From assembly GCF_002204795.1 (NCBI RefSeq), contig NZ_NIXO01000007.1, positions 62,001 through 126,000 of the forward strand: a stretch of DNA of 64,000 nucleotides, written 5' to 3'. The notes under the pieces were generated by a model. The model was not told where the DNA came from. It saw only the letters and a list, made by a program, of their open reading frames with translations, and made no database searches. The stretch is from Pseudomonas sp. K2I15 (GTDB taxonomy: Bacteria > Pseudomonadota > Gammaproteobacteria > Pseudomonadales > Pseudomonadaceae). Position 1 is the first letter of the stretch; each line of letters begins with the position of its first letter. This document shows, piece by piece, positions 20,798 to 28,765 of this stretch. The translations under genes and the position numbers were made by a program.

Positions 20798-20933
20798 TTT
20801 GTGGCGAGGGAGCTTGCTCCCGCTGGGCTGCGAAGCGGCCCCAATACGGGCGACAGAGATCTGCCTGATAAACCGCAGTGCCTGGGTTGGGAGTGCTGCG
20901 CACTCCAGCGGGAGCAAGCTCCCTCGCCACAAA
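20798..20933. repeat. REPIN, second family, within the polyene operon
   Basis: Outer arms tttgtggcgagggagcttgc and gcaagctccctcgccacaaa flank two short internal hairpins (gggctgcgaagcggcccc and ggagtgctgcgcactcc). It has the same architecture as the element at 8751-8888. It splits the operon into a five-prime block of ACP/ligase genes and a three-prime block. It could form a long hairpin in the transcript and affect relative mRNA levels. Confidence 0.88.
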
Positions 20934-20954
20934 GAGCGGCTGTGCCATGAAAGC

Positions 20955-22625
20955 TTATTCACTCGCCAGCTCCAAAAGAATCCGGCCACTGGAGCAGGCC
21001 GCTGTCTCATTGCGGTAGGCGAAGTACAGCTTGCCGCGCTCCTGGTCGAACCGCAGGTGCAGTTCGATCCGGTCATCCGGGCGCACCAGTTGCTGGAACT
21101 TGAGCACTTCCATCCCGGCAAATTGCCCTGGCAGGTTGAGCAGTTGCTGGCCCAGGTTCAGCGCCCAATCCACTTGCACCACACCCGGCAGCACCGGGGT
21201 TTGCGGGAAGTGGCCGCTGAAGTAGGCGAGGTCCGGCGGGATCGCCAGTTGCAGGGTCCATTCACCGTTGGCTTCGACTTGCGCCAGCACTTCCGGCGCT
21301 TTCGGTCGTGGCGCCAGCAGCAGGGCTTCGACGTCGGCCTGGGGAAGCTTGCCTTGGGTGTTCAGCGGCAATTGGCGCAACAGGCGCCAGCGGCGGGGCA
21401 GGGCCAGGGCTTCGCAGTGTTGGCTTAAGTGCTCGCGCAGGGTTTGAGTGACGGTGCGCCGGCCTTGGTTGCGCAGGGCATGCAAACCGTCGCCGCTGAG
21501 CACCACGAGGGCGCCGAGGAAGGCACGGTTTTCCTGTACCACGCCCAGGCGCGCTTCGGCGACCCAGGCATGCTCCGTCAGCGCCTGTTCGAGCATCGGC
21601 AGGGAGATGCGTTTCTCTTCCAGCTTGACGATGCGGTCCAGTCGGCCCAGCAATTCGAAGCGGCCGTCGCCATGGATTTTTGCGGCATCGGCAGTTTGTT
21701 CGATATGGCCGGCGGGCAGGTACGGGGACTCGATGCGCAAAGCGCCGTCGGCATCCTGGCTCAGTTGCACGTCGGCAAACGGCTGCCACAGTTGTTCGCC
21801 CTGGCGCCAGGCGATGCCACCGGTTTCCGAGCTGCCGAGGATTTCTGTCGGCCATTGCTGCAAGCGTTGATGCAGGCTGCTGGCGGCTTCAAGGGGCAAG
21901 GCACCGCCGGAGGAGAACACTCGTTTGACCGGTGTCAGCGCCGGCCAGTCGAGGTTGTCGCCCATGCGCTTGAGCAGTGCCGGGCTGGCGACCCAGGCGA
22001 ATTGCGAATGCTCGCGGCTGGCGCGCTGCAAGTCCTCGGGGAATGCCAGTTGCTGGCGCACAAAGGTACGCCCGGCGCACAGCGGCCACAGCACCCGGAA
22101 CAGCAAGCCATAGATATGTTGGGTGGCGACGCTGCCGATGATGCAGGCCTCGCCCAGGTCGGCGCCCCACAGGGTTTCCAGCGCCTGGACCTCGTTGGCC
22201 ATCTGGCGCAGGGTTTTATCGATACGCTTGGGTTCGCCGCTGGAGCCGGAGGTGCACAGGCTCAGGCCGCAGGCGTCCAGGTCCAGGGCTGCAGCGCTTA
22301 ATGGCGCTTGATAAAGCGCGTCCAGATCGCCGGCCTCGGTCAGCCAGGCGTCGACGGCATCGTCCCAGCGTTGGCGCGTTTGCGGTTGCAGGTCGGCGGG
22401 CAGCAGCACGCTGACTCCGGCTCGCCACGCACCCAGCAGGGCGATCGCCAACATGCCGGCATCTTCCAGGTGCACCGCCAGGCGCTGAATGCCCCGGGCT
22501 TGTAACCCGGCGGCCAGGCTCAGGGATTTCTCCCACAGCTGTGGGTGATCAAGGGCAGGTTCGGTGGTAACCAAACGCTGACCTGCAGGCTCAAGCAGCA
22601 AGTGCTCAAGATTCAACCAATTCAT
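20955..22625 (-). CDS. AMP-dependent acyl/aryl ligase fused to a hotdog dehydratase (ApeH-ApeI-like)
   Basis: A 556-residue two-domain protein. Residues 1 to about 430 are an ANL adenylation domain with the P-loop TSGSSGEPK (125-133) and the conserved ETGGIAWR segment. The last roughly 110 residues form a hotdog domain with [19 protein letters not shown], a FabA/FabZ-like dehydratase active site. It likely loads the aromatic starter on an ACP and dehydrates hydroxyacyl intermediates. In E. coli these are, as I recall, two genes (apeH, apeI). ATG 22625 overlaps the membrane-protein stop (ATGA). Confidence 0.9.
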   Translation of the reverse strand: MNWLNLEHLLLEPAGQRLVTTEPALDHPQLWEKSLSLAAGLQARGIQRLAVHLEDAGMLAIALLGAWRAGVSVLLPADLQPQTRQRWDDAVDAWLTEAGDLDALYQAPLSAAALDLDACGLSLCTSGSSGEPKRIDKTLRQMANEVQALETLWGADLGEACIIGSVATQHIYGLLFRVLWPLCAGRTFVRQQLAFPEDLQRASREHSQFAWVASPALLKRMGDNLDWPALTPVKRVFSSGGALPLEAASSLHQRLQQWPTEILGSSETGGIAWRQGEQLWQPFADVQLSQDADGALRIESPYLPAGHIEQTADAAKIHGDGRFELLGRLDRIVKLEEKRISLPMLEQALTEHAWVAEARLGVVQENRAFLGALVVLSGDGLHALRNQGRRTVTQTLREHLSQHCEALALPRRWRLLRQLPLNTQGKLPQADVEALLLAPRPKAPEVLAQVEANGEWTLQLAIPPDLAYFSGHFPQTPVLPGVVQVDWALNLGQQLLNLPGQFAGMEVLKFQQLVRPDDRIELHLRFDQERGKLYFAYRNETAACSSGRILLELASE

Positions 22626-23167
22626 ACGCGGCCTCGAACCCTTTGTCGTACCAGCCATTCCACGGCAAACAACAGCCCCATCAGCCCGTAGGCGATCATG
22701 CCGTTGTACAACGTCCACCAGCTCAGCGGCGCCCACAGGGTGAGGGCGGCGGCGAGCAGGCCGTTACACAGAAAAAACACACTCCACACCACGGTGACCT
22801 GGCGGGTATACACAACCGCTTTTTCGGGCAATTGCGGCTCGGTCATGCGCGCCAGGCGCTCGACCATCGGCGGCCCGTATTTCAGGCTCAGGCCAAACAG
22901 CGCCAGCATGAACGCGCTGACCAGGCTCGGGTACCAGCGCAGCATCTGCGGGTTGTCGAACCAGGCGAGCAGCAGGCAAAAGACGATGATCGCCGCCGCC
23001 ATCCAGCGGGTGCCCGGGCGCCTGGCCCCGGTCAGGGCGCGCAACAGCCACAGGCTGCCCAGCAGCAGGCCAAATTGCCACGGCGCAAAATGCTCCGTGC
23101 CGTAATACACCGCAAAAGGGTACAGCAGCCCCGCCAGCAACAGGCCAAGGCCGATCAGCCGGCTCAT
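22622..23167 (-). CDS. COG4648-type membrane protein (ApeG-like)
   Basis: The 181-residue protein has about five hydrophobic helices (residues 5-20, 28-45, 57-70, 80-95, 125-170) and a basic C-terminus. I recognise it as the small membrane protein that sits between the ACP and ligase genes in aryl polyene clusters. Its biochemical role is not known to me. Four-base overlaps on both sides show tight coupling. Confidence 0.8.
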   Translation of the reverse strand: MSRLIGLGLLLAGLLYPFAVYYGTEHFAPWQFGLLLGSLWLLRALTGARRPGTRWMAAAIIVFCLLLAWFDNPQMLRWYPSLVSAFMLALFGLSLKYGPPMVERLARMTEPQLPEKAVVYTRQVTVVWSVFFLCNGLLAAALTLWAPLSWWTLYNGMIAYGLMGLLFAVEWLVRQRVRGRV

Positions 23168-23418
23168 GCGGCCGGTTGAACCAGACGGTAGACCGCCTCG
23201 ACCACGTCGTTCACGGTGCGCACGGCCTTGAACTCTTCGGCGGCGATTTTCTTGCCGGTCTGGCGCTTGATGTGGTCGATCAGGTCCACCGCATCAATGC
23301 TGTCGATTTCCAGGTCCTGGTACAGGTTGGCGTCGAGCGTGACGCGTTCAGGTTCCAGTTCAAACAGTTCCACCAGGGCGTCGCGCAAGGTGTTGAAAAT
23401 ATCGTCACGAGTTTGCAT
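23164..23418 (-). CDS. Acyl carrier protein (ApeF-like)
   Basis: The 84-residue ACP has the phosphopantetheine site DLEIDSIDAVDL (Ser40). It carries the growing chain or the starter. It is the second of two tandem ACPs, nine bases after the first. The site lacks the Gly of the classic GxDS motif (EIDS), seen in some specialised ACPs. Confidence 0.93.
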   Translation of the reverse strand: MQTRDDIFNTLRDALVELFELEPERVTLDANLYQDLEIDSIDAVDLIDHIKRQTGKKIAAEEFKAVRTVNDVVEAVYRLVQPAA

Positions 23419-23427
23419 GGTACGGTC

Positions 23428-23697
23428 TCAAGCAGCCTGTCGGGCCGTGACGAACGCCGCGAGGCTGGTCACGTTGGTGAAGTGATTGCGGGTGTCCTTG
23501 GCGTCGGCATCGATCTTGATGCCGTACTTTTTCTGGATGGCCAGGCCCAATTCCAGGGCGTCGACTGAATCCAGGCCAAGGCCTTCGCCGAACAGGGTTT
23601 GCTCGTTGCCGATGTCGCTCTCGCTGATGTCTTCCAGGCCCAGGGCCTCGATGATCAGCGTTTTTATGTCGTGCTCAAGGCGGTGTTGGTCGCTCAT
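23428..23697 (-). CDS. Acyl carrier protein (ApeE-like)
   Basis: The 89-residue ACP has the site GEGLGLDSVDALEL (Ser44). ATG 23697 lies within the 3' end of the acyltransferase gene (23-base overlap); longer in-frame starts would lengthen that overlap and add unconserved sequence. Two different ACPs are typical of aryl polyene clusters. Their division of labour (starter against elongation) cannot be read from the sequence. Confidence 0.93.
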   Translation of the reverse strand: MSDQHRLEHDIKTLIIEALGLEDISESDIGNEQTLFGEGLGLDSVDALELGLAIQKKYGIKIDADAKDTRNHFTNVTSLAAFVTARQAA

Positions 23698-24487
23698 CTT
23701 CGGCGAGCTCCTTAATAAAATACTGATGCAGGTAATCGTTGAGCTTGCGTGAAGCCTGGGGCGCGGGCCCTTGTGCGGCAAACGCCTGTGGTTCTATATC
23801 GGCACCCACGCGCAAACTGAAGTGAAAACGGCGATTCGGGATGCGATACCAGGGTTCGGCCTTGGTTAGGGTGGTGGGGCTGACCTTGATCACCACCGGG
23901 GTGATGATGCTCGCACCTCGCAGGGCAATGGCGGCGCCGCCGCGATGAAAGGTCGGTGCCTGGCCCGGCGAGGTGCGGGTGCCTTCCGGAAAAATGATCA
24001 GGGTCTGGCCGTCCCGCAAGGCTTCGGCGGCGGCGTCGAGCATGTCGGCACTGCCGTCGTTGCTGATGTAGCCGGCGTCGCGTACCGGCCCACGGGTGAA
24101 CGGGTTCTGCCACAGGCTCTGCTTGACCACGCAGTTGGTCTGGCGCATCAGGGCGATCAGGAACACCACGTCCACCAGCGAGGGGTGGTTGGCGATGATC
24201 ATCTGGCCGGGGCGGCCGAGCTTTTCTGCGCCTTCGACGCTGTAGGTCAGAATGCCCAGGCGCGTCATCAAGCGGATAAAAAACCAAAACAGGCAACTGA
24301 TGGTGTGGCGCGCGCGCCGCTGATGCTGTTTAGCGCCGCCCGGCAGGCAGCTGAGCAGCGGAAATACCAGCAGGCGCAGGCACAGGCCGCCGACGCCAAA
24401 CAGGACGAAGGCGGCAGCGGTGGCGAAAAGGCGCCAGTAGTAGGCCTGCCGGGGCTTTTCGGTCAGGGCTTGCGTTGCCAGTTCCAT
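23675..24487 (-). CDS. PlsC-like 1-acyl-glycerol-phosphate acyltransferase family protein
   Basis: The 270-residue membrane-associated protein has one N-terminal hydrophobic region (about 20-45). The PlsC catalytic motif is NHPSLVD (HX4D), followed by FPEGTRTSPG for the phosphate-binding loop. It belongs to the same superfamily as the acyltransferase at 19103-20038 but to a different branch. It probably transfers the polyene or a fatty acid to a glycerol-type lipid anchor. ATG 24487 overlaps the upstream gene by 25 bases. Confidence 0.88.
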   Translation of the reverse strand: MELATQALTEKPRQAYYWRLFATAAAFVLFGVGGLCLRLLVFPLLSCLPGGAKQHQRRARHTISCLFWFFIRLMTRLGILTYSVEGAEKLGRPGQMIIANHPSLVDVVFLIALMRQTNCVVKQSLWQNPFTRGPVRDAGYISNDGSADMLDAAAEALRDGQTLIIFPEGTRTSPGQAPTFHRGGAAIALRGASIITPVVIKVSPTTLTKAEPWYRIPNRRFHFSLRVGADIEPQAFAAQGPAPQASRKLNDYLHQYFIKELAEDERPTPP

Positions 24488-25185
24488 ACTCGGTTCTTCC
24501 AGGCATGTTGGCAGGCGCCCTGCTCGTTCAGCAGGGTGCGCAGCAGGTTCAGGGCGTGGGGCCACTGGGCTTTGGTGGTGGGTTGGACAGCGGCCGTATT
24601 CAGTTCCAGTTGCCACTCGTCGCCCGGCGTCAGCAGCAGGCCGAGGGCATACGGAAACGGCACGTCGTCGATCCAGCGGGCATAGGCCTCGGGCGGCTGT
24701 TCCTCGGTAATGATCAGCAATACAGCCGGTGCACCTTCGTTGAGCAAGGCGGCCGCTTCGAGCATGCCGTGCTCCAGGCCATCGCCGGCCGCAGCGAGGG
24801 CAGTCATTTCGCTGGTTTCATTGCGCAGGATCGACCACAGGCCAATTACCGCGTTGTGCACCGACAGGCTGAACTGGGTCGGCGACAGGGGCTCGTCGTG
24901 GGCCAGGTCGCTGAGAATATCGAGGGTGCGCGGGGTTTCGCCGTGGCGGGAAACAAACACCAATGGCAGCTGTTGCAGGCCTTCGGCCAGTGGCCAGCCC
25001 ACACTGAAGGCCATGCGCGCCAGGCGGCTCAGGCGCCGGCGCTGCATGGCCGGCAGGAACGACACATCAGGGGCAGCGTCGCTGCTGGCGAGCAACGTTG
25101 GTTGGCGGCACCAGGCGCACCAGTCGTCCGCGCTTTCGAGCCCGGGGGCCCAGGCACGCCATTGGGCGATGTTGAAATTGATCAC
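24463..25185 (-). CDS. Beta-ketoacyl synthase-like chain-length factor (ApeC-like)
   Basis: The 240-residue protein of the Ketoacyl-synt_2 type is much shorter than a true ketosynthase. The region around FSLSVHNAVIGLW (residues 105-117) replaces the active-site Cys loop, so it should not condense by itself. It is the likely partner that sets chain length for the ApeO-like ketosynthase. The first gene of the operon, it starts at GTG 25185 (no ATG fits the conserved start MINFNIAQW) with only a weak ribosome site. Confidence 0.85.
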   Translation of the reverse strand: MINFNIAQWRAWAPGLESADDWCAWCRQPTLLASSDAAPDVSFLPAMQRRRLSRLARMAFSVGWPLAEGLQQLPLVFVSRHGETPRTLDILSDLAHDEPLSPTQFSLSVHNAVIGLWSILRNETSEMTALAAAGDGLEHGMLEAAALLNEGAPAVLLIITEEQPPEAYARWIDDVPFPYALGLLLTPGDEWQLELNTAAVQPTTKAQWPHALNLLRTLLNEQGACQHAWKNRVWNWQRKP

Positions 25186-25532
25186 TGAGAAGTTATCCCG
25201 CCCCTGCGGGCTTCCTTGTGCGGCTGTTGGCCCCGAATACCGGGACAGGGAGCAATAGCCGAGTGGGGCGCATTATCCCGGTGCTGCGGGGTTCTAGCAA
25301 ACTTTGGTAAAGAATTGTTCACGGCTGATTACAATTTCGGAGGAAAGAATTACGGATTGTCGATCATGCAGGTGGGGCGGCAGGTGTCAGGCAATTCCTG
25401 CTTTGTCGGGCGGATGGGAAATTGTTGTGCGAGATAGAGCCTCTGATGCTGTAGTACAGGAACAAACGAGGTAGCTAACCGGCGCTTTTGCCCTCTACAC
25501 TCGGTCATTCATTGATACACGGAGGTTTTTCC
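25186..25532. other. Divergent intergenic region between polyene operon and parA
   Basis: This 347-bp gap holds the leaders of two divergent units. It contains a sigma-70-like promoter for the operon (separate entry) and a clear GGAGG ribosome site at 25521-25525 for parA. The middle is AT-richer than the flanks. A 73-codon open frame at 25216-25437 has no convincing ribosome site. I see no repeat or RNA gene. Confidence 0.7.
25272..25300 (-). promoter_or_regulatory. Candidate sigma-70 promoter of the polyene operon
   Basis: On the minus strand a TTGCTA -35 box (25295-25300) is separated by exactly 17 bp from a GATAAT -10 box (25272-25277). Transcription would begin about 80 bases before the first GTG. 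The prediction is by consensus only. Confidence 0.4.
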
Positions 25533-26303
25533 ATGCGGCGCGTGGTGTTCAACCAAAAAGGCGGTGTTGGTAAGTCCAGCATTGCCTGCAACCTGGCGGC
25601 GGTCAGCGCCAGCGAAGGCTATCGAACCCTGTTGGTGGACCTCGATGCCCAAGCCAACTCAACCCAGTACCTCACCGGGCTGACCGGCGACGATATCCCC
25701 ATGGGAATCGCCGATTTCTTCAAGCAGACCCTGTCTTCCGGGCCGTTTTCGAAGAAAAACCAGGTGGATATCTACGAAACCCCGTTCGACAACCTGCACG
25801 TCATCACCGCCACCGCGGAACTGGCAGACCTGCAGCCCAAGCTCGAGGCCAAGCACAAGATCAACAAGCTGCGAAAGCTGCTGGATGAATTGAGCGAGGA
25901 CTACGACCGGATCTACCTGGATACGCCGCCGGCGTTGAACTTTTATGCCGTTTCAGCGCTGATTGCCGCTGATCGCGTGTTGATCCCCTTCGATTGCGAC
26001 AGCTTCTCCCGCCAGGCGCTGTATGGTCTGCTGGCAGAGATTGAAGAATTGAAGGAAGACCACAATGAAGCGCTGGAAGTGGAAGGGATCGTGGTCAACC
26101 AGTTCCAGGCCCGTGCGAGCTTGCCGCAGCAGATGCTGGATGAATTGATTGCCGAAGGGTTGCCGGTGTTGCCGGTGTACCTGACCAGCTCGGTGCGCAT
26201 GCGTGAATCGCACCAGGCGAACATGCCGCTGATCCACCTGGACCCACGGCACAAGCTGACGCAGCAGTTTGTGGAGTTGCATAACCTGCTGGAAAACGCG
26301 TGA
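25533..26303 (+). CDS. ParA-family ATPase (orphan)
   Basis: The 256-residue protein has the deviant Walker A box KGGVGKSS at residues 8-15, Walker A' DLDAQANST, and a Walker B/switch DTPPALNF. This is the MinD/ParA dimerising ATPase fold, used to position plasmids, chromosomes or cell-surface clusters. There is no parB-like gene next to it, so it is an orphan. ATG 25533 follows GGAGG; an in-frame start 45 bases upstream lacks one. I recall a ParA homologue in the matching region of P. aeruginosa, which would make it core rather than part of the polyene cluster. Confidence 0.92.
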   Translation: MRRVVFNQKGGVGKSSIACNLAAVSASEGYRTLLVDLDAQANSTQYLTGLTGDDIPMGIADFFKQTLSSGPFSKKNQVDIYETPFDNLHVITATAELADLQPKLEAKHKINKLRKLLDELSEDYDRIYLDTPPALNFYAVSALIAADRVLIPFDCDSFSRQALYGLLAEIEELKEDHNEALEVEGIVVNQFQARASLPQQMLDELIAEGLPVLPVYLTSSVRMRESHQANMPLIHLDPRHKLTQQFVELHNLLENA

Positions 26304-26325
26304 TTTAGCGGGCAACACAAAACCC

Positions 26326-26417
26326 ATGTGGGAGCGGGCTTGCTCGCGAATGCGGTGGATCAGTCGACACCTTTATTGACTGACCCACCGCCTTCGCGAG
26401 CAAGCCCGCTCCCACAT
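26326..26417. repeat. REPIN after parA
   Basis: Inverted arms atgtgggagcgggcttgctc and its complement flank a spacer of roughly 45 bp. It is of the common 'gagcgggcttgctcgcgaa' family and starts 22 bases after the parA stop. Confidence 0.92.
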
Positions 26418-26502
26418 TGGGTCTCTGTTCCTACAGAGAAATCGTCGTCTTGCGCCGTTGCCTACAGTTACGCCGGAATCCGCTGGCTTGTGCGTCTGGA
26501 TG

Positions 26503-26569
26503 GGCGTCTCTAAGGTTGCCCGGTCGCTGAATTCTCAGCGATCGGGTTTAGTAGCCTGTGAGAGGCGTC
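26503..26569 (+). promoter_or_regulatory. Two-stem structured mRNA leader before the small DUF gene
   Basis: A 12-bp hairpin (26519-26530 with 26535-26546, loop attc, one G-U) is enclosed by a 9-bp outer stem (26503-26511 with 26561-26569, two G-U pairs). The strand between the inner hairpin and the closing arm reads gtttagtagcctgtg. The ribosome site AGGAG (26579-26583) and the ATG follow 10 and 23 bases after the structure. The fold lacks a U-run, so it is not a plain terminator. It resembles a cis-acting RNA element, but I cannot assign it to a known family. Confidence 0.55.
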
Positions 26570-26591
26570 GTTCAATCCAGGAGCGTCGATT

Positions 26592-26828
26592 ATGCTTAGA
26601 ACTACCCCCAGCCTCTTCACAGTTACCCCCGATCAAACCACCGAAACCCTTATCCTCAACACCTACGAAACCTTCTCCTCAGTCACTACCCTCTTGCTCG
26701 ACCTTTCCGATGATCTCACCGGCAAGCAGCGCGATGTCGCGTTGGCCATTCATCAACTGAGCGAATTGGGCGTACTGCTGATGGGGCAAGTGATGGACCG
26801 AGGCGTTCCGCTACCTCAAACGCCCTGA
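26592..26828 (+). CDS. Small Pseudomonas protein, DUF6124/DUF3077-like
   Basis: The 78-residue protein has the pattern of a family of short Pseudomonas proteins: an N-terminal LFTVTPDQTTETLILNTYET segment, then TGKQRDVALAIHQLSELGVLLMGQVMD. The function is unknown. ATG 26592 has a good AGGAG nine bases upstream and follows a structured leader. The 3' end overlaps the convergent trxC by 13 bases. The family assignment is from memory of the pattern. Confidence 0.75.
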   Translation: MLRTTPSLFTVTPDQTTETLILNTYETFSSVTTLLLDLSDDLTGKQRDVALAIHQLSELGVLLMGQVMDRGVPLPQTP

Positions 26829-27250
26829 CTGCGCAGCCAGCTAATCAACTGCGGCAACGGAAACGCCCCGCTCTGGCGCGCCACTTCCCGGCCATTCTTG
26901 AACAGGATCAGGCTGGGAATCGAGCGAATCCCCAACTGAGCGGATAACTGCTGATTGGCCTCGCTATCGAGCTTGGCCAATCGGCGCTTCCCGGCCAACT
27001 GCCCGGCGGCCTGCTCAAACACCGGCGCAAACGACTTGCACGGCCCGCACCATTCGGCCCACACATCCACCAAGAGGGGTAAATCGCCTTTGATCTGGCT
27101 GGCGTAATCGCCCTGTTTCAGCTCAAAGGGTTTGCTCAGCAGCACCGGCTGCTTACAGCGCCCGCACTTTGGTGCATCGCCCAGGCGTTCGTTGGGGATG
27201 CGGTTAAGACCGTTGCAGTGGGGGCAGGGAATTACTAGAGAGTCGGACAT
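26816..27250 (-). CDS. trxC: Thioredoxin 2 (zinc-binding)
   Basis: The 144-residue thioredoxin has an N-terminal zinc module (CPHC at residues 9-12, then CGRC near 29-32) and the redox site WCGPC (about 65-69), with cis-Pro in RSIPSL. It reduces disulfides in the cytosol, notably under oxidative stress. ATG 27250 begins the conserved MSDSLVIPCPHC; the frame extends eight codons upstream without a better ribosome site. It is convergent with the small DUF gene and overlaps its 3' end. Confidence 0.97.
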   Translation of the reverse strand: MSDSLVIPCPHCNGLNRIPNERLGDAPKCGRCKQPVLLSKPFELKQGDYASQIKGDLPLLVDVWAEWCGPCKSFAPVFEQAAGQLAGKRRLAKLDSEANQQLSAQLGIRSIPSLILFKNGREVARQSGAFPLPQLISWLRSQGV

Positions 27251-27334
27251 GCTGGGCTCCGTGAAAGTTGCCAATGGGTTCTATTTGGAGCCGACGACTT
27301 GGTTTATCAAGGAACAACTGAAAGAGAGGGCAAC

Positions 27335-27562
27335 ATGAGCGAAATCGTCAAGCAGGCTATCGAACATTGGCCTTTTGTTTCTGCTCTCTTGCGTAAGCCC
27401 AAGACCGAGAAGGATTACGATATTTTGGTTATGGCGCTCGACGAGTTGCTGGATGAGGTTGGGGAGGACGAAAGCCACGCGCTGATTGGGATGTTAGATA
27501 TCATCGGTGATTGGATCGAAGGTTATGACCTTGAGCATCGTCCGATGCCTGTAAATGGCTAA
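27335..27562 (+). pseudogene. HigA-like antitoxin N-terminal fragment lacking the HTH domain
   Basis: The 75-residue frame matches the N-terminal half of HigA/YgjM-type regulators (EKDYDILVMALDELLDEVGEDESHALIGML then GDWIEGYDLEHRPMP, shown here in pieces). In full-length proteins this is followed by a Cro/C1-type helix-turn-helix of about 55 residues. Here a stop comes right after MPVNG, and no HTH follows in any frame before the next gene. A ribosome site (GAGAGGG) precedes the ATG. It may be a decayed regulator or a stand-alone remnant; no HigB toxin is adjacent. Confidence 0.6.
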
Positions 27563-27581
27563 TAGCGTTAGTCATAAGCCA

Positions 27582-28733
27582 TCAGTGCCCAATCTTCTTT
27601 CGTGCCAGCTGGCAGGCAAACACGTTGCCCACAGCACAACCCCCAATCACCAGCATCAGAGTGAAAAGCAGTGGTGCATTCCATTGAGACCCTAGCCAGG
27701 TTAATAATCCTGCCCCGGCCACAGTGATGCATCCGAAAACCGCAGAAGCTTTGGCTTGGTGAGACGCGTCGATATCCAGTGCCCAGCCGGTCGCAAGGGG
27801 CAACAAAATGCAGAAGGCAATACTGGTTGCTGCTGCAGCTGCCAGGTAAAGGTAGATATCGACATGTAGCCATGCCGCTACCATCAACAGTGCGGCGAGG
27901 CACTGAGAGGCGGATCCTGCATTTAGGCGTTGGGCGTCACTGAATCGTGTGACGGCTTTCCCTGAAAAGAAAAAACCTGCCGCTACCAGCGCCGCCCAAC
28001 CTGAAAGGATCATGCCTGTTGCTTGTGGTGAGAGATGAAAAACTCCCTGCAGGGCAAACGCCTTGCTGAGGTTCAACTGTGTGAAGGCGCTCTGTATCAG
28101 GAGTGCAAGCAGTAAACCGCAGATGAATTTCGGGTGTTTCCCTAGTAAAGATTGGGTTTCAGTTGCAGCCTGTTGGCCTTGGTCGGTTGCCTTGCCGTGA
28201 TGAGTGGCCAGAAGTCCCAGGCCGATTATAAAAAGCAGGCAACCGAGTACGCCAAAAACCCATCTCCACCCCCAAAACGAGGCTGCCGCCAGCAGAGTCG
28301 GCGGGCTTAGTACCGTAAGGACGCTAATCGCACTCAAGAGATAAGCTGTTGCGCTTTGGAAGGTTGTTTGCCCGAGTCGTTGACGTAGCCAAAGGCGTGA
28401 AGAGGTTGCTGCCACCGCGTTGGCGATGAACATGAAAGTAAAGATGATCGATAGCATGAGAGCGCTTGTTGATAACGCCACTGCGACACATAGCAGCGCG
28501 ATCAGCACCGATGCACCGGCCAGGCTGACGCTGGTTCCCAGCCGGTTGACCAGTGGCGTTGAAAACAACTGGCTGAATGCGAAAGCCATCAGGCACAAGC
28601 CGAGCATGCCTTGAAAGAATGCCGGAGAAACACTCAAGTCCTGAGCGATTAACGGAGAAAGAGGAACAAGAGCGTCGAAAACAACCGCACTGACCAGCGT
28701 CCTGGCCACCACGACCCTAAGGCCTGGGGTCAC
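27582..28733 (-). CDS. MFS transporter
   Basis: The 383-residue protein has about 12 membrane helices and an MFS architecture, but its loop motif is degenerate (STPLVNRLGTSVSLA). The substrate is unknown. It starts at GTG 28733 with GGAG nine bases before. Its codon choice is visibly less GC-biased than the neighbours. It follows the 91-residue gene by 32 bp and probably shares its transcript. Together they look like a recently acquired islet. Confidence 0.82.
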   Translation of the reverse strand: MTPGLRVVVARTLVSAVVFDALVPLSPLIAQDLSVSPAFFQGMLGLCLMAFAFSQLFSTPLVNRLGTSVSLAGASVLIALLCVAVALSTSALMLSIIFTFMFIANAVAATSSRLWLRQRLGQTTFQSATAYLLSAISVLTVLSPPTLLAAASFWGWRWVFGVLGCLLFIIGLGLLATHHGKATDQGQQAATETQSLLGKHPKFICGLLLALLIQSAFTQLNLSKAFALQGVFHLSPQATGMILSGWAALVAAGFFFSGKAVTRFSDAQRLNAGSASQCLAALLMVAAWLHVDIYLYLAAAAATSIAFCILLPLATGWALDIDASHQAKASAVFGCITVAGAGLLTWLGSQWNAPLLFTLMLVIGGCAVGNVFACQLARKKIGH

Positions 28734-28765
28734 GGCCTGATGCTCCAGCTCCTCTGTACCACTGC

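Noticed and set aside
25216..25437. A 73-codon frame in the polyene-parA intergenic region
   Set aside because: No good ribosome site, no recognisable sequence pattern, and it covers the predicted operon promoter.
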